34,598 nt of DNA from an uncultured Acholeplasmatales bacterium (GCA_927433595.1 CAKMJY010000013.1:1-34598); one strand, 5' to 3'. Shown: positions 16,633 to 23,443, counted from the stretch's first letter. Numbers and translations: made by a program. The notes: generated by a model from the letters alone, not told the origin.

Positions 16633-18415
16633 CTAGTTTGTTTAGCCTTTCTCTTTCTTGATAGAGTTCTTCATATAATGCTTTAGGAATGTCTCCTAAT
16701 GATTTGTAGTAATCTTCTAAATCCAATAATTCATCCAACCAAGCTTTTTTATCCACTTCGAATAAAGTATCTAAGTCTTTATCTGTGATATTTAAGCCGG
16801 TTAAATCTAAATCCTGTTTATCTGGCATAATCCCAATTGGTGTTTCAATGCCTTTTGCCTTATGTTCACATCGTTCGAAAATCCATTTTAACACCCTTGA
16901 GTTTTCTCCAAAACCTGGCCAAATGAAATTGCCTTGTTCATCTTTTCTGAACCAGTTCACATAATAGATTTTTGGTAAGAGAGCCTCACTTGTTTGGCCT
17001 TTCATATTAAACCAATGATTAAAGTAATCTTTGATGTGGTACCCAATGAATGGCAACATCGCAAATGGGTCTCGTCTGACTTTACCGATTGAATCTGATA
17101 TCGCAGCCGCAGTGATTTCTGAACCCATCATTGAGCCCATAAAGATGCCGTGGTTATAGCTAAACGCTTCTATTACAAGTGGTATGGTATTTGCACGTCT
17201 ACCACCGACTAGGATAGCAGAGATTAACACCCCATCTTTATCGTCATATTCTTTGGCTAAATTTGGTGCTTGTTCGATTGGGACTGTAAATCTTGAGTTG
17301 GGATGCGCAGCAGGTTCTTTATCGCCTTTATGCCAGATGTCTTTTTTCCAACTGATTAATTTATCAGGCGCATCTTTCATGCCTTCCCAATAAACATCTA
17401 AGTCTTCTGTTAAAGCGACATTTGTAAAAATCGTGTTTTTTTCAATCGCCTTCATGGCGTTATAGTTGGTTTCATAAGAGGTACCTTTCGCCACCCCAAA
17501 GAAGCCTTTTTCTGGATTAATGGCGTAAAACTTACCGTCTTTTTTCTTGAATATCCAAGCGATATCATCGCCAACGGTTTCAACTGTCCAGCCCTTTAAA
17601 GTTGGGATTAACATCGATAAATTGGTTTTCCCGCAGGCACTTGGGAACGCACCTAAGATAAACTTAGATATGCCTTCTGGATTGGTCAGTTTCAAGATGA
17701 GCATATGTTCTGCTTGAAAACCTTCTTCTTGTCCAATCTTAGAAGCGATTCTTAAGGCTAAGCATTTCTTACCCAATAAGGCGTTTCCGCCATACCCAGA
17801 CCCATAAGACCAAATCAGTCTTTCTTCTGGGAAATGGGCGATATATTTTTCTTCAATTGGTGCACTTGGCCAGTCTAAGTCAGGCCTATTGACTAATGGA
17901 TACCCAACACTATGTAGGCATGGGATGAAATCTTTTCCACCTTCAATGATATCTAGGATATGTTCACCCATTCTTGTCATTAATCTCATATTACAAACCA
18001 CATATGGTGAATCGGTTAACTGTATCCCATATTGTGCAATATCAGCACCAATTGGCCCCATCACAAATGGGATGACATACATGGTTCTACCACGCATTGA
18101 CCCATCAAATAGTTTGGTCATTTTAGGTTTGAGTATGAGTGGGTCAATCCAGTTATTGGTTGGCCCTGCATCCGATTCTTTCATAGATGCTATAAAGGTT
18201 CTATTTTCAACTCTGGCAACGTCACTTGGATCTGAGAAAAAAGCATAGCTATTCGGTCTTTTCTCTGGATTCAATTTAACTGCTTTTTTCTCGTTGACCA
18301 GCTTTTTTAGCATGTCTTGGTACTCAGCTTCTGAGCCATCACAAAAATAGATGTTGTCTGGTTTGCATAAAGAAGCCATCTCATCTATCCAACTATGTAG
18401 TGCTTTATAATTCAT
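16625..18415 (-). CDS. pckG: Phosphoenolpyruvate carboxykinase (GTP)
   Basis: Interconverts oxaloacetate + GTP and PEP + CO2 + GDP. The 596-residue length and motifs are those of the GTP-dependent class: the P-loop with its reactive Cys in FPSACGKTNLS (Cys261), followed by GDDIAWI, and the upstream PCLHSVGYPL and SYGSGYGGNALLGKKC segments. ATG follows GAGG. It leads the pckG-tdh-kbl-gnat-ung operon. A near-consensus promoter and a cre-like box lie directly upstream, which suggests catabolite repression. In an organism without an obvious TCA cycle it may serve anaplerosis or GTP formation rather than gluconeogenesis; that is inference. Ends in TGA. Confidence 0.96.
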   Translation of the reverse strand: MNYKALHSWIDEMASLCKPDNIYFCDGSEAEYQDMLKKLVNEKKAVKLNPEKRPNSYAFFSDPSDVARVENRTFIASMKESDAGPTNNWIDPLILKPKMTKLFDGSMRGRTMYVIPFVMGPIGADIAQYGIQLTDSPYVVCNMRLMTRMGEHILDIIEGGKDFIPCLHSVGYPLVNRPDLDWPSAPIEEKYIAHFPEERLIWSYGSGYGGNALLGKKCLALRIASKIGQEEGFQAEHMLILKLTNPEGISKFILGAFPSACGKTNLSMLIPTLKGWTVETVGDDIAWIFKKKDGKFYAINPEKGFFGVAKGTSYETNYNAMKAIEKNTIFTNVALTEDLDVYWEGMKDAPDKLISWKKDIWHKGDKEPAAHPNSRFTVPIEQAPNLAKEYDDKDGVLISAILVGGRRANTIPLVIEAFSYNHGIFMGSMMGSEITAAAISDSIGKVRRDPFAMLPFIGYHIKDYFNHWFNMKGQTSEALLPKIYYVNWFRKDEQGNFIWPGFGENSRVLKWIFERCEHKAKGIETPIGIMPDKQDLDLTGLNITDKDLDTLFEVDKKAWLDELLDLEDYYKSLGDIPKALYEELYQERERLNKLGE

Positions 18416-18441
18416 CCTTATACCTCACTTTGTCTTTATCA

Positions 18442-18455
18442 TAAAAGCGTTTTCA
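18442..18455 (-). promoter_or_regulatory. cre-like (CcpA) box at pckG
   Basis: Minus-strand TGAAAACGCTTTTA fits the cre consensus TGWAANCGNTNWCA with one clear mismatch. It lies just downstream of the predicted transcription start, where binding would block elongation. Confidence 0.6.
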
Positions 18456-18467
18456 AACTCTACTCAA

Positions 18468-18496
18468 ATTATAACATTTTAAACCATAAATGAAAA
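18468..18496 (-). promoter_or_regulatory. Promoter of the pckG operon
   Basis: Minus-strand TTTTCA (18491-18496), 17-base spacer, perfect TATAAT (18468-18473). Confidence 0.65.
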
Positions 18497-18500
18497 TGAA

Positions 18501-18530
18501 AAAAGGCACCTTTCTTAAAAAGTGCCTTTT
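18501..18530 (-). terminator. Terminator of gapA
   Basis: Minus-strand AAAAGGCAC/GTGCCTTTT stem followed by TTC and AT-rich sequence, just after the gapA stop. Confidence 0.9.
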
Positions 18531-18543
18531 GATTTAGTCTAAA

Positions 18544-19554
18544 TTATTTGATTAATGAAGCGAAATATTTTAGGGTTCTGATTAATTGGGTTGTGTATGT
18601 CATTTCATTGTCATACCAAGCCATAACTTTAACCACTTGTTTGTCGCCTGCAGTTAGAATTTGAGTTGTGTTTGCATCAAATACTGAAGAACCTGAACCG
18701 ACGATATCTGCTGATACGATAGGGTCTTCTGTATAGAATAAAGTTTCGTTAGATGCTTTTTGGAACACAGCGTTTACTTCTTCTACTGTAACATGTTTCT
18801 TAAGTTCTACGGATAAGTCTACGATTGAACCTGTGATTGTAGGTACACGTAATGCAGTACCGTCTAATTTACCGTTTAAGTGAGGTAATACTTTACCTAC
18901 TGCTTTAGCGGCACCTGTTGTTGAAGGAATGATTGAAGCTGCTGCAGCTCTACCGCGGCGAGTCATATAACCCTTCTTGTGAGGTTGGTCCATTAATGAT
19001 TGGTCGTTTGTGTAAGCATGAACTGTTGTCATGAATCCCCATTCAACGCCAAATTCTTTGTCTAATACGTCTACCATTGGTGCTAAGCAGTTTGTTGTAC
19101 ATGATGCACCTGAAATGATGGTTTCTGAACCGTCAAGGACATTGTGGTTTACGTTATAAACGATTGTTTTGATACCTTTTGAGCTTGCTGGCGCAGAAAG
19201 TACAACTTTCTTAGCACCTGCTACTAAGTGTGCTGACGCTTTTTCTTCATCTAAGAATAAACCAGTACATTCTAGTACAACGTCAATACCTAGGGCACCC
19301 CAAGGTAATTCTTTTGGATCTCTAACTGCTAAAATTTGTGACTTCTTACCGTCAACGACTAGGTAATCACCTTCAACTGATACTTCACCTGAAAATCTAC
19401 CTTGTGCAGTATCATACTTTAATAGATATGCAAGTTCATCTGCATTGGATAAGTCATTTAATGCAACGACTTCAAAAGCGTCGCTTTGGTGCATTAAACG
19501 GAATGCTAAACGGCCGATACGACCAAATCCATTGATTGCTACTTTAATAGCCAT
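18544..19554 (-). CDS. gapA: Glyceraldehyde-3-phosphate dehydrogenase (NAD-dependent)
   Basis: Glycolytic enzyme converting G3P to 1,3-bisphosphoglycerate. The 336-residue protein has the Rossmann motif INGFGRIGR at the N-terminus, an Asp in LNDL at residues 32-35 typical of NAD preference, and catalytic Cys152 in [15 protein letters not shown] follows AAGGAGGG. It has its own promoter (TTGAAT-N16-TAAAAT) and a strong terminator, so it is transcribed alone rather than with pgk. Secure. Confidence 0.98.
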   Translation of the reverse strand: MAIKVAINGFGRIGRLAFRLMHQSDAFEVVALNDLSNADELAYLLKYDTAQGRFSGEVSVEGDYLVVDGKKSQILAVRDPKELPWGALGIDVVLECTGLFLDEEKASAHLVAGAKKVVLSAPASSKGIKTIVYNVNHNVLDGSETIISGASCTTNCLAPMVDVLDKEFGVEWGFMTTVHAYTNDQSLMDQPHKKGYMTRRGRAAAASIIPSTTGAAKAVGKVLPHLNGKLDGTALRVPTITGSIVDLSVELKKHVTVEEVNAVFQKASNETLFYTEDPIVSADIVGSGSSVFDANTTQILTAGDKQVVKVMAWYDNEMTYTTQLIRTLKYFASLIK

Positions 19555-19596
19555 GAAAAAACCCTCCTTATATAATTGGTTTTTGTTTCCATTGTT

Positions 19597-19624
19597 ATTT
19601 TATCACTTAATCTTCAAAATTCAA
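19597..19624 (-). promoter_or_regulatory. Promoter of gapA
   Basis: Minus-strand TTGAAT (19619-19624), 16-base spacer, TAAAAT (19597-19602). A weak GGTATT/AATACC hairpin at 19625-19644 just upstream may end the nadK transcript. Confidence 0.65.
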
Positions 19625-19668
19625 GGTATTTCACACTGAATACCATTTAATATGAGGATGTAAACGTT

Positions 19669-20430
19669 TTAATCTCGACCGATAAATGTATCTTTGATAC
19701 GTTTAGCAAAAACATTGTGTTCGTTTTTTAAGAACCTTGCTGTTTTAGTAGATATCTTGACTCTAATTTCTCTGACATTATGTAAATTGATATGCAATCT
19801 GTCTGCCGATAATTCACAGTCATAATTCTTAGGTTTTATGATAAATTCATGTTTCTCTGATAATACGATTGGGTAAGCCATACGGTGCTTTATGGTGTCA
19901 AATGGTGCCGCTAGTGTTAATTGGACAGCCTTGATATCATGGTCGATGATGGCCCCACCTAAAGCGTAATTATAAGCAGTTGAACCGGTTGGTGTTGAGA
20001 TACATATGCCATTGCCTCTGGTGTTCATGACGAGTGTCTGATCAATATAAACATCAGCTTCTAACATTTTAAATTTACCACTGACGAACACTTCATTCAT
20101 CGCTAGTCCTTCATAGGTACCAGCTTTATAACTCAATAATGAAAATTCATTGATTTGATAGTCTGTTTTAAGAAGTGCTAGGATATCATCTAGGCCTTTA
20201 GGTAAAAACTCAGTATAAAATCCTAAATTGCCTGTATGGATGGCAACGATTAATATTCTATCTAGAATGTGGGCATATTTTGAAACGGCATTTAAAACTG
20301 TCCCATCGCCACCGATGGAAAATACGACTTCAGGGTCGATTTCATCATAGGTAGCGTCAATCTTGCCCATGAGCGTTTCTCTTAAACTAATCGATTCTTT
20401 ATTTTTTTTATTCAATACCGCATATCTCAT
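19669..20430 (-). CDS. nadK: NAD kinase
   Basis: Phosphorylates NAD to NADP. The start is set at MRYAVLNKKNKES (Met38 of the track ORF) because GAGGAGTGG precedes it and the extension runs through the promoter. This gives 253 residues, near the usual size for Firmicutes. Signatures: SIGGDGTVLNAV near residue 50, AMNEVFV and the GNGICISTPTGSTAYNYALGG loop. It is divergent from a CYTH-domain gene, a pairing reminiscent of the Bacillus yjbK-relQ-nadF neighbourhood. Confidence 0.95.
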   Translation of the reverse strand: MRYAVLNKKNKESISLRETLMGKIDATYDEIDPEVVFSIGGDGTVLNAVSKYAHILDRILIVAIHTGNLGFYTEFLPKGLDDILALLKTDYQINEFSLLSYKAGTYEGLAMNEVFVSGKFKMLEADVYIDQTLVMNTRGNGICISTPTGSTAYNYALGGAIIDHDIKAVQLTLAAPFDTIKHRMAYPIVLSEKHEFIIKPKNYDCELSADRLHINLHNVREIRVKISTKTARFLKNEHNVFAKRIKDTFIGRD

Positions 20431-20455
20431 AACATCCACTCCTCTATTTAAATAT

Positions 20456-20494
20456 ATCATAGTTCTTGATATTTTTGGGTAAATAATAGATAAT
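20456..20494. promoter_or_regulatory. Overlapping divergent promoters of nadK and the CYTH gene
   Basis: Minus strand: TTTACC (20478-20483), 16-base spacer, TATGAT (20456-20461) for nadK. Plus strand: TTGATA (20466-20471), 17-base spacer, GATAAT (20489-20494) for the CYTH gene. The two core promoters interleave, so polymerase binding at one should exclude the other. Confidence 0.6.
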
Positions 20495-20512
20495 AGATAC
20501 GGGTGATGCTTA

Positions 20513-21061
20513 ATGAAGACTAACATTGAAATCGAATTCAAGACGCCTTTAGAAGAAAAACAATATTATGACCTTTTAAACTTGTTAGAGTTAGAGAATA
20601 ATATTTTTAAACAAACCAACTTCTATTTTGATTCCGAAGATTTATACTTTAGAAAAAACAAAATCGTTTTAAGAATTCGTAAAAAAGGCGAACATTTCTA
20701 TAAGATTACATCAAAATCTCATAGCGATCAAGGCGCGTATGAACAACACGTTTTACTAGATGAACAAGAAGCTTTAGAGATGATTGCAAACGGATTTAAC
20801 ACAAAAGCATTTTTCGATATTGACAAAGATGTTAAATTATTAGGGTCACTAGATAACTACCGTGTATCCACACCTTATAAAGACGGTGAACTCTTCTTAG
20901 ACAAGTGCGTCTATTATGGGATTACGGATTATGAATTAGAATATGAAGTCGACAACTATGAAGTGGGTAAAAAATGTTTTGAAGAGTTTTTAAAACACCA
21001 CAACATTGAACTAAGACCTTCTGTTCGCAAAAGTGAAAGAATTTATACCAAGAAGAAATAA
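20513..21061 (+). CDS. CYTH-domain protein (triphosphate tunnel metalloenzyme, YjbK-like)
   Basis: A 182-residue protein opening with the ExExK-type motif NIEIEFK that lines the tunnel of CYTH/TTM enzymes. Further charged strands alternate through the chain (VLRIRKKG, HFYKITSKS, DYELEYEVDNYEVG, RPSVRKSER). Family members hydrolyse inorganic triphosphate or organic triphosphates such as thiamine triphosphate; class-IV adenylate cyclases share the fold. Proximity to nadK resembles Bacillus yjbK-yjbL-relQ-nadF, favouring a YjbK-type protein. The ribosome site is modest (GGTGAT). Activity cannot be settled from sequence. Confidence 0.87.
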   Translation: MKTNIEIEFKTPLEEKQYYDLLNLLELENNIFKQTNFYFDSEDLYFRKNKIVLRIRKKGEHFYKITSKSHSDQGAYEQHVLLDEQEALEMIANGFNTKAFFDIDKDVKLLGSLDNYRVSTPYKDGELFLDKCVYYGITDYELEYEVDNYEVGKKCFEEFLKHHNIELRPSVRKSERIYTKKK

Positions 21062-21081
21062 GACCGTTTGGTCTTTTTTTT
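21060..21081 (+). terminator. Terminator of the CYTH gene
   Basis: AAGACC/GGTCTT stem with a 4-base loop followed by eight Ts. Confidence 0.9.
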
Positions 21082-21085
21082 CGCC

Positions 21086-21098
21086 TGAAAACGTTTCA
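21086..21098 (+). promoter_or_regulatory. 13-bp cre-like palindrome upstream of guaC
   Basis: TGAAAACGTTTCA. The reverse complement of exactly this 13-mer occurs at 27247-27259. It is one base shorter than the 14-bp cre palindrome TGAAAACGTTTTCA. It lies about 50-60 bases upstream of the likely guaC transcript start. Confidence 0.5.
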
Positions 21099-21166
21099 AA
21101 GAAAATACTTATAGGCTTTTATTGGGTTTTATATTATACTAGATATGGATTTAATAGGAGGACATT

Positions 21167-22249
21167 ATGCGCATTGAATTTGATGAAAAGTTAGATTTTC
21201 AAGATGTTTTAATTAGACCAAAGCGTTCAACGCTATCTAGTCGTAAGGAAGTGGATTTACAACGTACTTACACGTTCAAACATTCAAAACAAACATGGAC
21301 TGGTATTCCAATTATGGCTGCTAACATGGATGGTGTTGGTACACTTGATATGGCCAAAGCCCTACAAGAACGCCAATTATTCACTTGCTTAGTTAAGAGT
21401 TATTCAGAAGCACATATTTCAAACGTGATGAACGATTTGAATCCTGAGTTTTTTGCCTTATCCACTGGGACATCACAAGATGATTATAATAACCTAGTGA
21501 GTACGATTGCACAAAACCCATCCATTAAGTTTATTTGTATCGATGTTGCAAATGGTTACTCAGAAGCCTTTGGACAGTTCGTGTCTAAAGTGAGAGCTGC
21601 TTATCCAAATCAAGTCATCATTGCTGGTAATGTGGTCACGGCTGATATGACTCAAGAACTCATCTTGCGTGGGGTTGATATCGTTAAAGTCGGCATCGGA
21701 CCAGGTAGTGTTTGTACAACCCGTATTCAAACAGGGGTTGGTTATCCACAATTATCTGCGATCATCGAATGCGCCGATGCAGCACATGGTTTAGGTGCGC
21801 ACATCATTTCTGATGGTGGTTGTACATGTCCAGGTGATGTTGCAAAAGCATTTGGTGCTGGTGCAGATTTCGTGATGCTAGGCGGGATGTTTGCAGGCCA
21901 TTTAGAAGGTGGCGGTAAAGTAATCACTGAATTCCACGACACCTTACAAAAAGATATGAAATCCTTTGAGCCTATTTATAAAGAAAAGAAATTCGTTGAA
22001 TTCTATGGCATGAGTAGTTCTACTGCCATGATCAAACATAAAGGCGAAGTCGCTGATTATAGAAGTAGTGAAGGTAGAACCGTTAAAATCCCATTTAAAG
22101 GTCATGTCGATGACACCATCAAAGATATTTTAGGTGGCATTCGCTCTACTTGTACCTATGTTGGTGCTAAAACATTAAAAGACTTATCAAAATGCACGAC
22201 ATTTATCAGAGTATATAGACAATATAACGACGTTTATACGAGACACTAA
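21167..22249 (+). CDS. guaC: GMP reductase (proteobacterial/eukaryotic type)
   Basis: Reductively deaminates GMP to IMP with NADPH, linking guanine and adenine salvage. The 360-residue TIM-barrel protein opens with [23 protein letters not shown] and carries [14 protein letters not shown] and catalytic Cys183 in [14 protein letters not shown], closely matching the E. coli/human GuaC type as I recall it. It lacks the CBS domains of IMP dehydrogenase. It is not the shorter GuaC form found in Bacillus. ATG follows AGGAGG. -10 candidates TATATT/TATACT lie at 21130-21140 with no clear -35. It has its own terminator. Confidence 0.95.
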   Translation: MRIEFDEKLDFQDVLIRPKRSTLSSRKEVDLQRTYTFKHSKQTWTGIPIMAANMDGVGTLDMAKALQERQLFTCLVKSYSEAHISNVMNDLNPEFFALSTGTSQDDYNNLVSTIAQNPSIKFICIDVANGYSEAFGQFVSKVRAAYPNQVIIAGNVVTADMTQELILRGVDIVKVGIGPGSVCTTRIQTGVGYPQLSAIIECADAAHGLGAHIISDGGCTCPGDVAKAFGAGADFVMLGGMFAGHLEGGGKVITEFHDTLQKDMKSFEPIYKEKKFVEFYGMSSSTAMIKHKGEVADYRSSEGRTVKIPFKGHVDDTIKDILGGIRSTCTYVGAKTLKDLSKCTTFIRVYRQYNDVYTRH

Positions 22250-22257
22250 AAACAATA

Positions 22258-22290
22258 AAACCTGCATAATTTGCAGGTTTATTTTTTTAA
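22258..22290. terminator. Bidirectional terminator after guaC
   Basis: AAACCTGCA/TGCAGGTTT 9-bp stem followed by ATTTTTTT on the plus strand and TTTTATTGTTTTT on the minus strand. It would end guaC and also any minus-strand transcript coming from 22.7 kb. Confidence 0.9.
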
Positions 22291-22300
22291 TGTTTTACTT

Positions 22301-22526
22301 TTTACATGCTTTAACCCCAATAAAACCACAGTCCATTTTAGAACACTGCTTGGCGGCACTTATGTTATAATTTGGTACCAAAGGGGTTTATGAGGGCTCC
22401 CCAATGGTACTTTAAGCAACTAAACACATAAATCTGTGCTCTAAAACGTATTTAACTAAACAGATTTAAATCTGTCGTAGCTAAAGCATTTTAGTCATTG
22501 GTTTTATTGGTGTCAAAGCATGTTTA
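22301..22526. other. 218-bp foldable element with 24-bp terminal inverted repeats (ncRNA or MITE-like)
   Basis: CATGCTTT + 4 + CCAATAAAACCA (22305-22328) pairs with TGGTTTTATTGG + 4 + AAAGCATG (22499-22522): 20 of 24 positions complementary. Inside are TTTTAGA-x-CAC (22336-22346) with GTG-x-TCTAAAA (22436-22446), TGCTT/AAGCA, a GTACCA-AA-GGGG hairpin with CCCC-AA-TGGTAC (22375-22410), ACAGATTTAAATCTGT (22460-22475) and CTAAA/TTTAG. The element is flanked by TTTA on both sides (22301-22304, 22523-22526). No ORF of note lies within it. It matches no RNA family I recognise. Strand is undecided: it lies downstream of the minus-strand c-di-GMP riboswitch, but an extended -10 (TGTTATAAT) at 22363-22371 reads on the plus strand. 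Confidence 0.65.
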
Positions 22527-22550
22527 CAAGCCATCCTTGTAAACTTGACA
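22511..22550. repeat. Long inverted repeat adjoining the 218-bp element
   Basis: GTTTACAAG/CTTGTAAAC (22522-22544, 5-base loop) extended by TGTCAA (22511-22516) and TTGACA (22545-22550) across a 5-base bulge. It shares bases 22515-22522 with the closing helix of the 218-bp element, so the two full folds cannot both form. It has no T-run on either strand. Confidence 0.75.
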
Positions 22551-22559
22551 TATATTCAT

Positions 22560-22588
22560 ATAAAAAGCCAGCATTTTCATGTGCTGGC
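22560..22588 (-). terminator. Terminator-like hairpin downstream of the c-di-GMP riboswitch
   Basis: Minus-strand GCCAGCA/TGCTGGC stem followed by TTTTTAT; on the plus strand it is followed only by ATTCATTT. Oriented to stop transcription leaving the riboswitch. Confidence 0.75.
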
Positions 22589-22613
22589 ATTCATTTAAAT
22601 GTTGCCATACCAG

Positions 22614-22699
22614 AAAAAACGTTACCGGTAACTGGCTGTCTTAGTAAGACCCTGTAGCTTTGCGTCCTTAGATTGCTCTAAGTTTGCCTATAACTTCTT
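22614..22699 (-). promoter_or_regulatory. c-di-GMP-I (GEMM-I) riboswitch without a downstream gene
   Basis: Minus strand: AGGCAAAC, a CTTAGA-GCAA-TCTAAG hairpin with a GNRA tetraloop, the invariant GGACGCAAAGC, a GTCTT/AAGAC helix, then AGCCAGTTACC. These are the GEMM-I core elements in the right order and spacing. The base aligned with G20 of the Vc2 aptamer is G, favouring c-di-GMP over cGAMP. The outer helix (AAGAAGTTA with TAACGTTTTTT) ends in six Ts, so ligand-stabilised P1 may act as a terminator. The next 350 bases on this strand hold no credible gene and run into guaC from its 3' side. Confidence 0.9.
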
Positions 22700-22714
22700 A
22701 ATTACTTCAAATCA

Positions 22715-22743
22715 ATTTTACTATAGTAGTTAAGGGATGTCAA
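22715..22743 (-). promoter_or_regulatory. Strong promoter of the c-di-GMP riboswitch transcript
   Basis: Minus-strand consensus TTGACA (22738-22743), 17-base spacer, TAAAAT (22715-22720). It lies just downstream of the spx terminator, so the riboswitch is a separate transcription unit. Confidence 0.85.
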
Positions 22744-22775
22744 TAAATGACATGAAAATAACATAATTATACTTG

Positions 22776-22800
22776 AAAAAAAACATGCCAATCGGCATGT
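22776..22800 (-). terminator. Terminator of spx
   Basis: Minus-strand ACATGCC/GGCATGT stem followed by a run of eight Ts, abutting the stop codon. Confidence 0.9.
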
Positions 22801-23262
22801 CTATAAAGCTTTTTGTTCTTGCTTGATTTCTTCAAAATATTTCTTGATTGCTTGTTGGTAATCACATGTTTCACCAGCAGGACAATCTTGACACATGACA
22901 AGCTGTCTTAAGCGTCTTGGAATAAAGACTCTGATTTCTTCATCATTATAACCAACTTGCATTTTTTGATCATCAATGATAATTGGGCGTTTTAATACGC
23001 TTGGGTTATCGATGATAAAGTCTTTCAGTTGATTAACTGACATAGCATCTACATCTAAGTCTTGTTCCTTAAAAATCTTTGAACGAGTTGAGATGATATC
23101 CTCAAATCCATTTTCCGCATTTTTAAGCATTAACGAAATATCATTTGCTGTAATTCTATTAGAGAATAAATTCTTCTCTTCGTACGGTAAATGATGTTCT
23201 TCTAACCACTTTTTCGCTTTTCGACATGAAGAACAACTTGGTGTTGTGTAAATTGTAATCAT
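22801..23262 (-). CDS. spx: Spx/ArsC-family regulator with a cysteine-rich C-terminal extension
   Basis: Spx binds the RNA polymerase alpha C-terminal domain and redirects transcription under thiol stress. The start is Met8 of the track ORF (MITIYTTPSCSSCRKAKKWL), with AAAGGGGAAG ahead; 153 residues. The CxxC redox switch is at Cys10/Cys13, EDIISTRSKIF, LKRPIIIDDQKMQVGYN and EIRVFIPRRLR follow as in Bacillus Spx. About 22 extra residues at the C-terminus contain CQDCPAGETC, three cysteines absent from the Bacillus protein as I recall it. A TTGCTA-N17-TATAAT promoter and a three-hairpin leader lie upstream. Arsenate reductase is the alternative, made unlikely by the RPI and STRSK motifs. Confidence 0.92.
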   Translation of the reverse strand: MITIYTTPSCSSCRKAKKWLEEHHLPYEEKNLFSNRITANDISLMLKNAENGFEDIISTRSKIFKEQDLDVDAMSVNQLKDFIIDNPSVLKRPIIIDDQKMQVGYNDEEIRVFIPRRLRQLVMCQDCPAGETCDYQQAIKKYFEEIKQEQKAL

Positions 23263-23281
23263 AGTCTTCCCCTTTCTGGGC

Positions 23282-23325
23282 ACAGGTTTTAGCCTGTAGC
23301 ACTTTCGTGATCAATCTCTTGATTG
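23282..23325 (-). promoter_or_regulatory. Three consecutive hairpins in the spx leader
   Basis: Minus-strand CAATC/GATTG (23312-23325), CAC/GTG with a GAAA loop (23300-23309) and ACAGG/CCTGT (23282-23297), the last ending about 10 bases before the ribosome site. They fill nearly the whole 60-base leader. No known riboswitch class was recognised. Confidence 0.5.
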
Positions 23326-23332
23326 CTTTCTA

Positions 23333-23361
23333 ATTATATACGTTTTTAATATAAATAGCAA
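23333..23361 (-). promoter_or_regulatory. Promoter of spx
   Basis: Minus-strand TTGCTA (23356-23361), 17-base spacer, TATAAT (23333-23338). Confidence 0.8.
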
Positions 23362-23364
23362 TAA

Positions 23365-23379
23365 TCGAAAACGGTTTCA
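23365..23379. promoter_or_regulatory. cre-like box between spx and pepF
   Basis: TCGAAAACGGTTTCA fits WTGNAANCGNWNNCA with one mismatch (C for T at position 2). It lies three bases beyond the spx -35 and about 65 bases upstream of the pepF -35. Confidence 0.5.
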
Positions 23380-23443
23380 ATGTAAACATCACATAATTTA
23401 ATATGATTCTGAATCGTGTTTTTTCTATTATCGTGAAAATATT

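Noticed and set aside
22301-22526. 6S RNA, tmRNA, RNase P RNA, SRP RNA or a group I intron
   Set aside because: The conserved cores (tmRNA tRNA-like ends, RNase P GAGGAAAGTCC, SRP GGAAG loop, group I P7 sequences) are absent. A 6S-like closing stem is present, but the long hairpin-bearing 3' side does not fit well; left as unassigned.
22250-22610. Minus-strand mini-ORFs after the c-di-GMP riboswitch (5 and 18 codons)
   Set aside because: No ribosome-binding site at proper spacing and they overlap terminator or hairpin sequences; not supportable as genes.
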